Of a DNA stretch of 64,000 bases, positions 11,946-23,710 are shown piece by piece. The notes beneath the pieces are model-generated. The model did no database searches. It was not told where the DNA came from and saw only the letters and a list, made by a program, of their open reading frames with translations. Origin of the DNA: Bubalus kerabau (lineage: Eukaryota; Chordata; Mammalia; Artiodactyla; Bovidae); the NCBI RefSeq assembly GCF_029407905.1, contig NC_073635.1, positions 40,229,501 through 40,293,500 on the forward strand, in the 5' to 3' direction. Each line of letters starts with the position of its first letter. Within the stretch, counting starts at the first letter, position 1. Both the position numbers and the translations under genes were made by a program.

Positions 11946-12889
11946 TTCAAAAAACTAATAACTACATCTTAACTCCATTGTTAAAATGTAATGAAATTTG
12001 ATTGTCTAGAGAATCTTGACTAAAATCATATTGGAACTGAATATTATGTAAACTGTTTATTATAAGGAGTCTGCTTTAAAGTACATATATATTTTTTCTG
12101 ATAGATAAAAATATCTGACAGATCAAACTGAATTGCTTTGTGACTTTCTTCTTACATCTCTTTTATGGGGTATAGTATACATCTGTGACATAAAGCACAA
12201 TATATATATCACAGTTACAGATCAAAGATATAAAGCAAGGGTTCTGCCTATAGATCAATACCACATAAACAGAAGACACTACTGCATACTAGAAAAAAAT
12301 ATATCACTGTACTTGGGGGGAAAAAAAGAAATTCTCCTTTTCCAGGGAACTTAATATGACTCACAGCTTTAATGATAAGAGTTACAGTCATAAAAATACA
12401 CACAATAGAGTCACACAGTACACCACAAATACATTCATATACTCCTATCTCCCTATGTATGTAGTTAAGTGATATTGCTATTTTGATAAATTTCAGTCAC
12501 TATCAGTGGAGTTTAATACACAAGAACTTCTCTGTTTGCACTTTCAAATTTAAGTGCAGGTTTTAATTTTAATTTCTTTTTAAGCTTCTCCTACCCCTTT
12601 CTTATACGGTCTAGAGTTTTGAAGGTCTTTTGTCTATGGAAAGAAATTATTAATGTTGTCAGAGCATGAGAAGATATGTGTTTGTGACAAAGATTCCCAG
12701 TGGCCAACCTTTCAGACTTCATTACTTTTAGACAGTATGTGGCTTATCTCCTGAAACTATCTCAAATGAGATGAAAATACTGATTTAGTAACATTTAACT
12801 TCTCTGTTACAGCAGTGCTTTGAATATTGGATATCTATAGATTGAAGTAGATTATTTATATTAAAGGAAAGTTCCACGGCTCAAAATAG
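11946..12889. other. AT-rich unique sequence
   Basis: No repeat or gene recognised. A G6A7 tract lies near 12316-12328. Confidence 0.4.
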
Positions 12890-13265
12890 CCTGAGCCTTC
12901 TAGGTCTTTCCCACCATTCTATGCAAAACAAAGAACTCTCTCACCCTAAGGAAAAAAATGGACATTAAAGTTGAATACGCCCAGCTCCCAGCTGGTCCCA
13001 GCCTCTGTTGGATCTCCAGAATTCCTTGCTCCAGCAGTTTAAGAGATAACGAATCCCAATAACCTTGGAGAAGAACAGGCCCCCTTAAGACAGTAGATTT
13101 CCACATATATGCCTATATATACTTATTTTTTTCATGGGTTAGTGCAGCAGCTCACTAATCTGACTGCTGCCCCTTCTCGCCTCATTAAAGGTGATCTGTT
13201 CCTGTAAAATGCCGGTCTTGTTCTTTTTCTGAACCTTGCCTTCTCTGACTTCCTTACCCTACTTA
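12890..13265 (+). mobile_element. Candidate solo LTR (unassigned)
   Basis: Resembles an LTR in layout: a moderately GC-rich U3-like part, a TATA-like ATGCCTATATATACTT near 13111, about 25-110 bp later a CTGCCCC..CATTAAAGG block containing an ATTAAA polyadenylation-type signal near 13183, then a TG-rich 'CCTGTAAAATGCCGGTCTTGTTC' stretch. I recall similar text from ruminant endogenous retroviral LTRs, but I could not fix the TG..CA ends or a target duplication. No viral coding sequence is present. Confidence 0.35.
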
Positions 13266-13705
13266 TATAGTCCTATTATTTGGGAACTCTTACCTCTGTG
13301 CCATCTATTAAGTATCTCTGTGGTATCTTTTTGTTGTTGTTGTTATTAAGAAAGAGAACTATGCCATTAACAAGAAAAAAAAAAGTAATACATGCCAAAT
13401 AAATGTCATTTATAAATTAGGACAATCCTCATTATATTTTAGTAATGCCTATTTTCATGTATATATATGCTGATTTAAAGAAAACATAAAAATATGGTTA
13501 ATATTACCAACATGGCTTTTCCCTCCCTTCACCAGCAGATAAAATGATTATGAGGAAATAAAATGTTTTATCCAGTTAAACAACACAAATAAATCCCTTG
13601 CTGATGTAGTTGCTGATGCGGTTATCATTTTGAGGACTTTGGGGAGAACACTGACTTTAATACTTTACCAATCTCTTCCTGTTTGGGAGTATTTGTATAC
13701 CTTTC
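13266..13705. other. AT-rich unique sequence
   Basis: Nothing recognised beyond a (TTG)n run near 13331 and a poly-A tract near 13374. Confidence 0.4.
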
Positions 13706-13715
13706 TGTGAAACTT

Positions 13716-13947
13716 AGACTTTGCACGTGGCACTAGTGGTAAAGAACCGGCCTGCCAATGCAGGAGGAGGTAAGAGATGCTGCAGGTTCAATCCCTTTGT
13801 CTGGAAGATCCCCAAGAGAAGGGCCTGGCAATCCACTCTGGTATTCTTGCCTGGAGAATACCATCGGCAGGGAAGCTTGGAGAACTACAGTTCACAGGGT
13901 CACAAAGTCAGACACTACTGAAGCGACTTAGCATGCACACATGCACA
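13716..13947 (+). mobile_element. Bov-tA SINE with 10-bp target duplication
   Basis: tRNA-derived head (GGCACTAGTGGTAAAGAACC.., GCTGCAGGTTCAATCCC as B-box region) and Bov-A body ending ACTACTGAAGCGACTTAGCA. Exact flanking TGTGAAACTT at 13706-13715 and 13948-13957. Confidence 0.93.
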
Positions 13948-13957
13948 TGTGAAACTT

Positions 13958-16930
13958 CTTGACTTCTACCACTTATTTTTCAGGCCAGAACCAGGCAGGA
14001 TGCTTGATGTTGAAAAGAGCATTGAGGGTTTTGTTTTGGTTTTAAATCCGTCATTGTTTTTCCCCTATGCTTATTAACATGATAGTACTGGAATGAAGGA
14101 AAAAGGACTTTAAAAATAACTTTAAATGATTAAAGAGTGTTGGAGGTAAAATAAAATCCCTGTTTTGTTTTAAACCTACTTGTGTTTTTATTTTTTTTTG
14201 TTGTTCTCTTTGATGTCTTTTGTCTCTTGCTTCTTTGGTAATATTGGTTCTATCAGACTCAGGTGGTGATAAGAACTCTGGTCTAAAGAACAAAAGATAA
14301 ATGAGAACTTGCTGATAATAGATAGCTCCACTTTTGCATTTATTTTGAGACTAGGAGGGCACTGCACTTTATTCCTATCGAGTACCAGAAAACAATAGTC
14401 TTTATCCCCATTTAATCTCAATGGATTGCTGTGCTGTACTCATTAAAAGTTATATATGGAAAACTGATTAAAAATCATTGTTTTTAATCTGTCAGTTGAA
14501 AGCACTCTTACCAACAACAAAGCATAATGTAAAAATAAAAGGATAGTATATTATAATGTCTCAAGAAGCAATCTTCTTGTTATGGTATGAGTCTTTCTCA
14601 CTGATTAGAGATTCTTTACTATCAAGAATTTGTACTAAAGGAAGAAAAGCCTCATCTACATTTTAACAGCTCCTCTAAGAAACATTGATTATATCCTGAG
14701 ATGCCTTAGTGGTGGCTGTCCTTCCCCTAAATCTGTAAAACAAGACAGCTTCTGGACAAACAAGAGAAACAGTTTTTGATTTGAGGCTTTAAGTAATATT
14801 CATTTTAAGGTACTGTTTATATATTCTAATTAATGAAGCATTACAATAAGGATACTCATTGAATTTTAAGTTAGATTTTCATTGTGTGATTATTCATGAA
14901 CGATAACAACAAAGGAACTTAGAGACTTGGGCCACAGGCTCACATTAACTGCAATTCTCTGAGTTACAATTTCCTCTCTTGAAAAATGAGGAGAATATCT
15001 GTAGATACCTAATTACTCTATTTCTTCCATCCTAAAATATGTTATTCATATTTACTTCATAAACTGGAAATCCTTAAATCAAATCTCAATGCTTAAACAT
15101 GTCCTATAAATCAGTCAGTATGTAAATTGTTTAAATAGGAATAGGAAAAGACTTACAAATAGACCAATGAGTTTTAATATTTAAGACACTAAAAATGAAT
15201 TGTAGATGTAGAAGCAAATTTAAATGTTTTCAAAAATTCTTAGCAATTAGTTTAAATATTATTTTCTATTTCAAATATATAAATACTTGATTGATTTTAC
15301 TTTCTAACTACCCATTTCCACATCAGAATAGCTATTCTCCTCAGTTTTCACTTTTCTTTCTACCTGTTATTAGCACTTGGCTCTTACAGCATTTTGGGAA
15401 GAATATTACACTATTTCAAGCTAAGTGACAACATAGGAACTAATTACAGTTTTGAAAAATGGTTTAATCAAGGGTAAGATATAGTGGCTTGATGGAATGC
15501 ATAACTCAAAAGCATCTAGGAAGGTGTTAAAAGGTCTTAGTCTTATAGTCTTAGCAACACATCCTCCTGTAAGCGAGGAAGCTCCTCTTGTGCTCATGTT
15601 CCCTGGCACTTTGGCAGTTCTGTGCTGCTGGGATTCAGGGCTTCTGGGCTGATGTTATTTCTGGCAGAGAGGAATAAAACCAGGGCCTTTACTTGAAGCA
15701 ATGGTGAAAGGGCACCAGCTGTTTCCAGATAATTGTGGATATGTTCCAGACTATCAATCTATTCCTTTTTAGAATTTTAACTCATTTTCTATTTTCTCAT
15801 AATGAGGTATTGAACCCCTTTCTACATCTCATGGTTTATACTTTTTAATTAAATATCAAAAATATGTAAAAAATGGTGCAAAACTTTAAATACTCATAAA
15901 TTAGCCATCAAATTCCCTTTACCTTTACATATAATTACTATTTTAAGAAAATAATTAAGAAATCATTATTCTATGGATCCTAGGATTATTTTTTAGATGT
16001 ATCCAAAGGTATTAGTAAATTGATTCTAGTAGTAAGTAGGTAATCAGCTTAGTGGTTAAAGTCAGCAGAAAAGATAGAATATAAAAGTTGTTGGAAACAT
16101 TATTTAAAGGAAAAAAATCTGCCAACAATATGGTGAACTTGACTTCTTTTATATCTATATCTACATCTATTTACAAATCTTGAAAATACATATAAGTCTA
16201 AAGCCTAAGAGATGGGTAGTGATGGAAAATTTTAGTTTCCATATATTTATATATCCATAATATTTGACTTTTTAAAAAGAACCATGGTTCTTTGTAATAA
16301 AAAAGTTTTTTAAAGACTATGTGAACACTGAGAATAAACTATCTGCAGTGGTTTGATGATTGAGTTGAACATGAACTATAAGGTAGACACTGAGTTAAGT
16401 TATAAACTATTTCCTAAGCTATGATAAAATACATTATGCTTTAAAAATGGTTCTATATAGAGGTCTATAATTTCAGTATACACTTCTAAGTTCTAAGTCT
16501 TATACAGAGATTCAGGTAGTAAAGTATTTAAAAAGAAATGAAAAGTGAAGAAATGAAAATAATGAAAAGTATATGGGAGAAAAAAACTGGGAGAATTGTT
16601 ATAATTCCATAAGAATACTGAATCTATAGATAAAGTTTATAAAATACAAACCATATAGTAATTCTGGTTTTCATTTGCTACTAAAAGGCAAATCTCTATC
16701 TTCTAAAAAGAGAGTGTAACCATATTTCTTTCACTTTTGATGAGTAAATACCATTTTTATCAACATTCTATGAAGATAGTTAAAAAATTTAAAAGAACAT
16801 ACTATATTGAAAAAAATCCAGATTAAAAAAAAAATAAACTTTAATATCCCTATGGAGTTAACTATAAAGTACTGAGATAGTAACAATTTATGTAGAATTA
16901 TTTAAATGTTTAATGACATGAGTCCTATAT
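13958..16930. other. Long AT-rich unique interval
   Basis: Almost 3 kb with no recognised repeat, gene or RNA. The frames present (60-80 codons) look random. Confidence 0.45.
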
Positions 16931-16931
16931 T

Positions 16932-17068
16932 CAGGATGGGGAACACATGTATACCTGTGGCAGATTCATTTTGATATTTGGCAAAACTAATACAACTATG
17001 TAAAGTTTAAAAACAAAATAAAATTAAAAAAAATAAAATAAAATAAAATAAAATTTCAAAAAAAAAAA
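16932..17068 (+). mobile_element. L1 3' end, strongly 5'-truncated
   Basis: About 80 bp of the ruminant L1 terminal 3' UTR (ACATGTATACCTGTGGCAG.., TTGGCAAAACTAATACAAC, TGTAAAGTTTAAAAAC) followed by an A-rich tail with (AAAAT)n at about 17030-17055 and poly-A. Confidence 0.88.
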
Positions 17069-17070
17069 AA

Positions 17071-17664
17071 GAAAGAAATGCATCTTTATAAAGACAGTAA
17101 AATATACCATACTAAAATTAGGATGCACCAAAAAAAAGACCTTTCCTGAAAATTTTTCTAAACCTTATTTCACAATTTTCCTATGTATAGCAAGGAATGA
17201 GCAATGCACTACAATTAAAAAGGAGCAGTAAATTACTTAAAATTTGAGCATTTATATTTTAGTTTTCTGCACATTTAAAAAGCAAAATACTTCTAATCTC
17301 CTTCTCTCTAAAAATATTATATCCCAATTTGACATTCACTGATGAAAACATCTGCTTTTAAGCACTTTTCCCTCATGTCACTGAATTTAAATAGACTAAA
17401 TGTCATTAGTTATTCACTGCAAGATGAGCTTATTTAACCACAGTATTATTTTAATTTGTTTATGTTGTTAGCTTTAAGAGACATAGCACAGATAAGTCAA
17501 CACATATTTTGCCTGACTATCCAACAACTTTATTAATTGACTGTATACTTTAACAACACATTTGATTAAAATGCAATCAAATATAAAGTTATAGAAAGAC
17601 ATCCAAAAATTATTTTATTTAACCAAACTCAGTTTTAGTGTCACTGTTTGATTTGTGGAGCTCT
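17071..17664. other. AT-rich unique sequence
   Basis: Nothing recognised. Confidence 0.4.
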
Positions 17665-17675
17665 ATGTGGGCAGC

Positions 17676-18455
17676 TCAGATATGCAAATGAAATCACCCT
17701 TATGGCAGAAAGTGAAGAGGAACTAAAAAGCCTCTTGATGAAAGTGAAAGTGGAGAGTGAAAAAGTTGGCTTAAAGCTCAACATTCAGAAAACGAAGATC
17801 ACGGCATCTGGTCCCATCACTTCATGGGAAATAGATGGGGAAACAGTGGAAACAGTGTCAGACTTTATTTTTCTGGGCTCCAAAATCACTGCAGATGGTG
17901 ACTGCAGCCATGAAATTAAAAGACGCTTACTCCTTGGAAGGAAAGTTATGACCAACCTAGATAGCATATTCAAAAGCAGAGACATTACTTTGCCAACAAA
18001 GGTCCATCTAGTCAAGGCTATGGTTTTTCCTGTGGTCATGTATGGATGTGAGAGTTGGACTGTGAAGAAGGCTGAGCGCCGAAGAATTGATGCTTTTGAA
18101 CTGTGGTGTTGGAGAAGACTCTTGAGAGTCCCTTGGACTGCAAGGAGATCCAACCAGTCCATTCTGAAGGAGATCAGCCCTGGGATTTCTTTGGAAGGAA
18201 TGATGCTAAAGCTGAAACTCCAGTACTTTGGCCACCTTATGCGAAGAGTTGACTCATTGGAAAAGACTCTGATGCTAGGAGGGATGGAGAAGGGGACGAC
18301 AGAGGATGAGATGGCTGGATGGCATCACTGACTCGATGGACGTAAGTCTCAGTGAACTCTGGGAGTTGGTGATGGGCAGGGAGGCCTGGCATGCTGCAAT
18401 TCATGGGGTTGCAAAGAGTCAGACGTGACTGAGCAACCTGATCTGATCTGATCTG
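17676..18455 (+). mobile_element. BovB 3' fragment with 11-bp target duplication, copy B
   Basis: Begins at the RT motif C region and runs to the BovB end, finishing in the (TGATC)n-type tail CTGATCTGATCTGATCTG. Exact ATGTGGGCAGC flanks at 17665-17675 and 18456-18466. Low apparent divergence from the 53-kb copy suggests a young insertion. Confidence 0.97.
17678..18331 (+). pseudogene. BovB RT C-terminal region, catalytic Asp lost
   Basis: Open for about 218 codons of BovB. It starts in motif C, but YADD reads YANE, so both catalytic Asp codons are changed. Downstream are the conserved MAESEEELKSLL block, KLNIQKTKI, and the CESWTVKKAERRRIDAFELWCWRR segment typical of the RTE C-terminus. A frame shift near 18290 moves the last roughly 40 codons out of frame. 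The nine residues upstream of motif C derive from flank and target duplication and begin at a non-ATG codon, so there is no real start. Confidence 0.9.
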
Positions 18456-18466
18456 ATGTGGGCAGC

Positions 18467-20285
18467 ACATGGGTGGAAGGCATAAATCTGGTGTGATTAG
18501 ACAATTTGAAATGTAACTGAAAATTATGCTATGAAATGATCATCGTGGCAACATATGGACTTTGTTCACTTTCAATAATCTTCCTTACTCTCACTTTTAG
18601 AAATGTTATTTTTATTAAAGCATATTGATGTTTCAACTTCAGACAATAAACTTAATGAATTCAAAATTAAAATTGAAACTTCACCAATCCCAGTTTCATG
18701 ATGTCATTTTGTAGTGTCATTCTGATACAACTATATAATTTAGAAGACTTGGCTATTTTTGGAGAAAAGTCAGGAGAATCTGAAACCTCTAGTTTTATAA
18801 AAATTAATAGTTTTTTTTTAAAGGATGCCTTAATTAAGTTGTTACTGTTGGTTTCTTTTCCTTTCTCTCTTCTACCCACTTTTTCTCATAAATGGCCTTA
18901 GTAGCGTGCATGGCATATAATGGCCTGTAAGTGTCACTACTGGTGATACTTAATGCAGTGTAACTGTCTAATGAATGCAGCATACATCAAGGGTGATTGT
19001 CTTTTTACTACTCTTATAAATGTTGGCAGTGTAATATGTTGTTAGAGATTCTGAAATTCGTAACAAATTAAAAAATAGCTCTTGTCAAGTGTGACAAAAG
19101 CTACAGTTATTAATACCTGGCGGGAATATTTTATCATAAAACTGTGGCTTATTTTTCCCATCAATTTAATACATAAAAATACACTTGGCCCCAGAGTTCA
19201 AAATGGCTCTGTAGTAAAGAAGTACTATTGAGCTCTTTGATCCAAATGTTTGATTATTTATGTATATATGTGGCGTGAATGGAAACCAAACCAATGACTC
19301 ACCAAATTTTTTGACACTGATTAGTGAAATGATTGTACCACAACAATGCTTAAAGTATATTCTTCAGAACTTGAAATGTTGAAAAACTGGAATCAGCCAC
19401 TTCAATATATAGTCATGGTTGGAATGATAAACTGTATTTGTCACATTTTAATTTGTCACAATTAAAAATTACAAGCAAGCTTAAACATTTTTTGGTATGT
19501 TTGGCTTTCCTTGCAGCAACTCAGCACAAAAGTCTGAGTTAAATACAGAATAAGATGTTCATTTTCACTAACATGACATTAAAAAAAATAATGACTGTAG
19601 ATATTGTTGCAGCCTCTTTACATCTAAAATGTCATACTATAATCAGTAGTATCCTTGTTGAAACTCTCTTAGAATAACAAGCTGTAAGGTTTGCTATGTA
19701 TTTTAGCAATTTTTTATACAGACCTTCACTAAATGGCTCAGATGTGAGAAGAGCAATATGCAAGATAGTCCAAACACTACAATTTATAGCACTTTGCTTA
19801 TAACATATTTTATATAATGATATATCAGAGTTTCATATCAAATTTGACTAATTCAGAATGTAGCAGGTGAACCCTGAATTATTAGGTGTACCCTTAACCA
19901 TAGAGAAACAACGTATTGTAGTTGGACAGTGTATCCTAGATTCACATCTCAGAAAACTCTCTTCTCTTTATCTCATTAAAATAATGCTCAGGAGGGCTCT
20001 GGTTGACACTACTTGCGTAGCATGCTCTCAATTTTCCCAAGGCCATGTGATGTTATCATTGGCAGTCCCCACTATAATAGATCTGGATCATCACCATGAG
20101 GGGGTGTTTCCCCCAAGTTTCAAAGTATAAATTAAAAATGCCCAATATAATGTATTTTTGAAAAAAATCTAGTTATATTTGTAGTAATATCATTGAAATG
20201 AGGTAATCAGTTATCAAAAGCTATCTTAAAGCCCACATACACATACATGCAGCTATGCAGTGATATCTATCAGAAAGCAACTTGT
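18467..20285. other. AT-rich unique sequence
   Basis: No recognised repeat or gene. Longest frame is 87 codons (19867-20130) without features. Confidence 0.4.
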
Positions 20286-20289
20286 CAAG

Positions 20290-20470
20290 TATTACCTCAC
20301 TTGATCATCCTCACTACTCCGTATAGTTGTAGGAAAAGATTATTTCTATTTTAAAGACTCTAAGTTCTTTATGAGATGACTTACTCAAGGTTACACATCT
20401 TAAGGAAAAAAGCAGCTAACACTCAAAGAAAGATCTTCTGACTCTCACCCAGTGCCCCTTCCTTTATACC
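20290..20470 (+). mobile_element. MIR SINE (ancient)
   Basis: Order follows MIR: CTCACTTGATCATCCTCACTA, GATTATTTCTATTTTA, GAGATGACTTACTCAAGGTTACACATC and a terminal CTTCTGACTCTCACCCAGTGC. Confidence 0.7.
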
Positions 20471-20629
20471 AGGCAGAGGAGAATGTATTGAAATCAATAA
20501 ACAAATAAATATAATAATAAAGTAATTAATAAATAAAATGCAGGAATTAATTTAATCCTTTAACACAATTTCTTTCATTATAGACATAAAGGTCAGTTTT
20601 TGGAAAATTTGTGCTGTTCTCTTATTTTA

Positions 20630-20712
20630 TGACAGGCACTATCTTCTAAATGCTTCCCATATGTTATCACATTCAATCTTCATCTGTCTGTGATGAAAAG
20701 ATAAGACTCACA
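20630..20712 (+). mobile_element. MIR fragment
   Basis: ACAGGCACTATCTTCTAAATGC and ATCACATTCAATCTTCATC match the central MIR core loosely. Confidence 0.45.
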
Positions 20713-21238
20713 AAGGAAGCCTCATCTTATTATCAAAATGGCTTCTGCTGCAGGGTGAAAATGAATAAAGCTTTGACATTTTGCTTTTTTTAGACAATGT
20801 AAAAACAATTCATAAAGAATAATTGGGGGCATTAGAAATATTTTAGTGAAGTGTGCAAGAGAGTTTTAAATGAATAATTATAACTCCTAAAAATTGGATA
20901 TGTAGGAATTAATATTTTGAAGAGGGTGCACATCAAATAAGCAATTATTTTGAGTTATAGGATCATGCTTTTCTATCACAGAAAGTGTGAGAAAATACTT
21001 GTAAATTAAGTTAAAATCAGTGGGCCTTTAAAAGAAAATATGAAACTGGATAAACCAAGTTAAAAAATTAAAACATATATTACAGAGTTGTATTCAACCG
21101 GTGAGTTTCCTATGATGAAGTCAGTACATTTTAGAAGCTAAAACCTCTTATAAATTCTACTTGAACTAGTTTATGGATAAAGCATAGAATTATTAAAATT
21201 GAAATTCTAAATGAATTAGCTTATTTGTTTTCAACACT
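20713..21238. other. AT-rich unique sequence
   Basis: Nothing recognised. Confidence 0.4.
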
Positions 21239-21251
21239 ATTGTTCTGAAAA

Positions 21252-21338
21252 TAGGGGTTTTTCCTGATCCAGGGATTGAACCTATGACTCCTGCATTGCA
21301 GGCAAATTCTTTACCATCTGAACCACCAGAGAAGCCTC
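21252..21338 (-). mobile_element. Truncated Bov-tA SINE with 13-bp target duplication
   Basis: Only 87 bp: antisense junction and tRNA-derived head (GATCCAGGGATTGAACC.., CTCCTGCATTGCAGGC, ACCACCAGAGAAGCC). Exact ATTGTTCTGAAAA at 21239-21251 and 21339-21351 proves the whole insertion is this short. Confidence 0.93.
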
Positions 21339-21351
21339 ATTGTTCTGAAAA

Positions 21352-21689
21352 ATGGACCTTAGTTTTAGAACATATGTAGTTAAGACAATATGTAGTTAAA
21401 GACAATGCTCAGTCTTTCTAATTATCTGCCTAGATGAGAACCAGTGACTGCATTGTGCAAAGTGATAGTGAGCACCCTGGTTATGAGCACCTTGAAGTCT
21501 TCAGGACTCATTTGCCACTTCAGGATACACTGTGTCCAATGGATGCTAGCACTGACATGACTCTTCGTAGATATAGGGTCTGGATTGGAGTGAACCCCAA
21601 ACCTGTCTATATTCCTCACATTCATTATTTAATTAGTGCATAATTTATATAATTAGCATATATATTTTGCTATACATAATAAATAGGAA
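21352..21689. other. Unassigned sequence
   Basis: Overlapping 67-69 codon frames on both strands (21422-21643), with no domain or repeat identity. Confidence 0.35.
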
Positions 21690-21975
21690 GACAGAGCCAT
21701 CTGACGTTTTACACAGTGTAAAAGGCCTACTGAGGAGATGACATTTGAAGAGAAAAACCTCAGAGAAATGAAGGAAACTGAAGATACCTGTGTGAAGACT
21801 ATTCCAGATAAATTTGCTTTGCATGTTTGAAGAATGAAAGGAAGCCTGTAGTGTTGAACAGAGAGCTATAAGGAGATGTGTGGGAAGATGAGGTCAAGGA
21901 GAGTGGCAGGGACTAGATTGCGTAGCTCCTTGTAGACTATTGAAATGTCTTTAGTGTGTACTCTGTAACGATTAA
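21690..21975 (-). mobile_element. L2 LINE fragment (ancient)
   Basis: Antisense L2 order: GGCCTACTGAGGAGATGACATTTGA, GATGAGGTCAAGGAGAG..GCAGGGACTAGATTGCGTAGC, CCTTGTAGACTATTG. This matches the reverse complement of the L2 ORF2 end and 3' region. Confidence 0.65.
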
Positions 21976-22714
21976 CACAGAAGTCATTCAAACAGCTGTC
22001 CTAATTAAAATAAATCTTTTAGCCAGGGCACATTTGGTCACTGAATAACTGAGTCACTGAACAGGAAGTTCTCTAGGATTTGGATAGTCAGTGACCAAAG
22101 TGAGCAAAACAGTTTTGTTAAGGGTTCATCTTAAAGCTATCTATAAAATTTTCATTATACACTAAAAGGACCTTTTCCAAGTTACTCACTGTCAATTGTT
22201 CCTCTGCAAAAACAAATGTGCTTTTCCTTGGATCATTGTTTGCTGTTTGACAAGGCCACTAGAAAACCAAACAACCAATACAGGCATCCAAGGAGGTAAA
22301 AGAAAGTAAAAGATCTTTTTCTCTACACTGTTATTAGCATTACCTTGGTTGTCTATTTCAGCAACAAAAATGCTCTTAAAAATATTTCATGTAATGATAT
22401 TCAGACAGTGTTTCACTTATATTTTCATTAATTGGTGCCTTGTACTCTTTTCTGCATTTTTTTCATAGAGACAGAGTGAAAGGTGATGGGATAACAACAT
22501 ATATATATATATATATATAAAACAAGCAGTCAGAAATGGAGGGAACAGCAAAAGCATATATCACTGGAAGGTAGTGATTTAATACTGTTCAATATATTTC
22601 CACAAGCAAATATTCAACACTGTCCATAACTAGAAACTTCAGAGGAATTATTTTTAGCAGAATGTGTCTTTTACCAAATTAGATTCCTGATCTTTTAATA
22701 TTTACATCTCATGA
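21976..22714. other. AT-rich unique sequence with (TA)n
   Basis: Contains a (TA)n microsatellite at 22499-22519; otherwise unassigned. Confidence 0.45.
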
Positions 22715-23285
22715 AATATGTCAGGATTTTCCAAAGAAAGAAAACTAATAGAATGTATATATAAATATATGTGCAATTATATATTTAATATATGCATATG
22801 TAATATACATATATGTATATGTAGTATACATATTATATATATGTAATATAAGTATATAGGTACATGTGTATAGTTATATACACATACAGAGAGAGAAAAT
22901 AATGGGAAAGAGAGAGGGAGAGAGAGAAATTTAGTTTAAGGAATTGGTTCATGCAATTGTGAAAGCTCTCAAATGCAAAATCTGCAAACTAATGTGGCAG
23001 GCTGGAGACCCAAGGGAGAGCTGTAGTTTGAGTCCAAAGGCTATCTCCTGGCAGAATTCTCTCTTTACTGGAGAAAGTCATTCTTTTCCTCTTAAGGCCT
23101 TCAGGTGATTTGATAAGGCCCATCACGTTACTAAGGATAACTCTGCTTTATTTAAAGTTCCCTCATTTAAATATTAAACGAATCTAAACTCATCTAAAAA
23201 CAACTTTATAGTAATAACTAAAATAATGTTTGATCAAATATCTGGCTTTTGTGGCATAGATAAATAGACACTTTTAACCACCACA
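22715..23285 (-). mobile_element. Ancient LTR-like mammalian repeat, antisense
   Basis: Same family as the repeat at 30.07-30.77 kb, opposite orientation. Read on the minus strand it has the tail block with CTATTAGTTTTCTTTCTTTGG near 22740 and the CAATTGCATGAACCAATTCC block near 22950. Between them the AT-rich tail has expanded into an alternating A/T tract (22757-22880) and a GA-rich stretch (22886-22926). AATAATGTTTGATCAAATATCTGG near 23225 is the 5' part. Exact family name not certain. Confidence 0.6.
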
Positions 23286-23515
23286 GATGGGATGAAGTCT
23301 ACTACAGCTGTAGAGTGGAGTATGTTTCTAAGGAGTTTGAGATACTCACCACAGCAAAATATTTGGAAAGGACTATTCCTCAGTGAGAAGTTTAATTTTC
23401 AACACAGTATCTCATGATTCTAAAATCATTAAATAAAGTGGAAGCAAAACTTTAAACCCTATACATAGTTCATTATACATACGAAGGTATATTAAAATAT
23501 TTTACTAGCATACTG

Positions 23516-23710
23516 TTCAGTTCAGTTCAGTTCAGTTGCTCAGTCATGTCCGACGCTTTGCAATCCCATGAATTGCAGCACGCCAGGCCTCCCTGTCCAT
23601 CACCAGCTCCTGGAGTTCACTCAAACTCATGTCCATCGAGTCAGTGATGCCATCCAGCCGTCTCATCCTCTGTCATCCCCTTATTCTCCTGCCCCCAATC
23701 CCTCCCAGCA
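23516..23710 (-). mobile_element. BovB 3' end segment of a 5'-inverted copy, copy C
   Basis: Antisense BovB terminus with the repeated TTCAG tail, then CACGCCAGGCCTCCCTGTCC and CGTCTCATCCTC, ending at the CTGGGAGGGA point in sense numbering. The matching upstream part lies inverted next to it (23711-24248), so the two form one minus-strand insertion. Confidence 0.93.

Noticed and set aside
23516..23535. TTCAG pentanucleotide repeat as a microsatellite
   Set aside because: This is the normal BovB 3' tail in antisense; the same repeat ends copies at 34.6, 38.2, 39.9, 44.3 and 54.0 kb.
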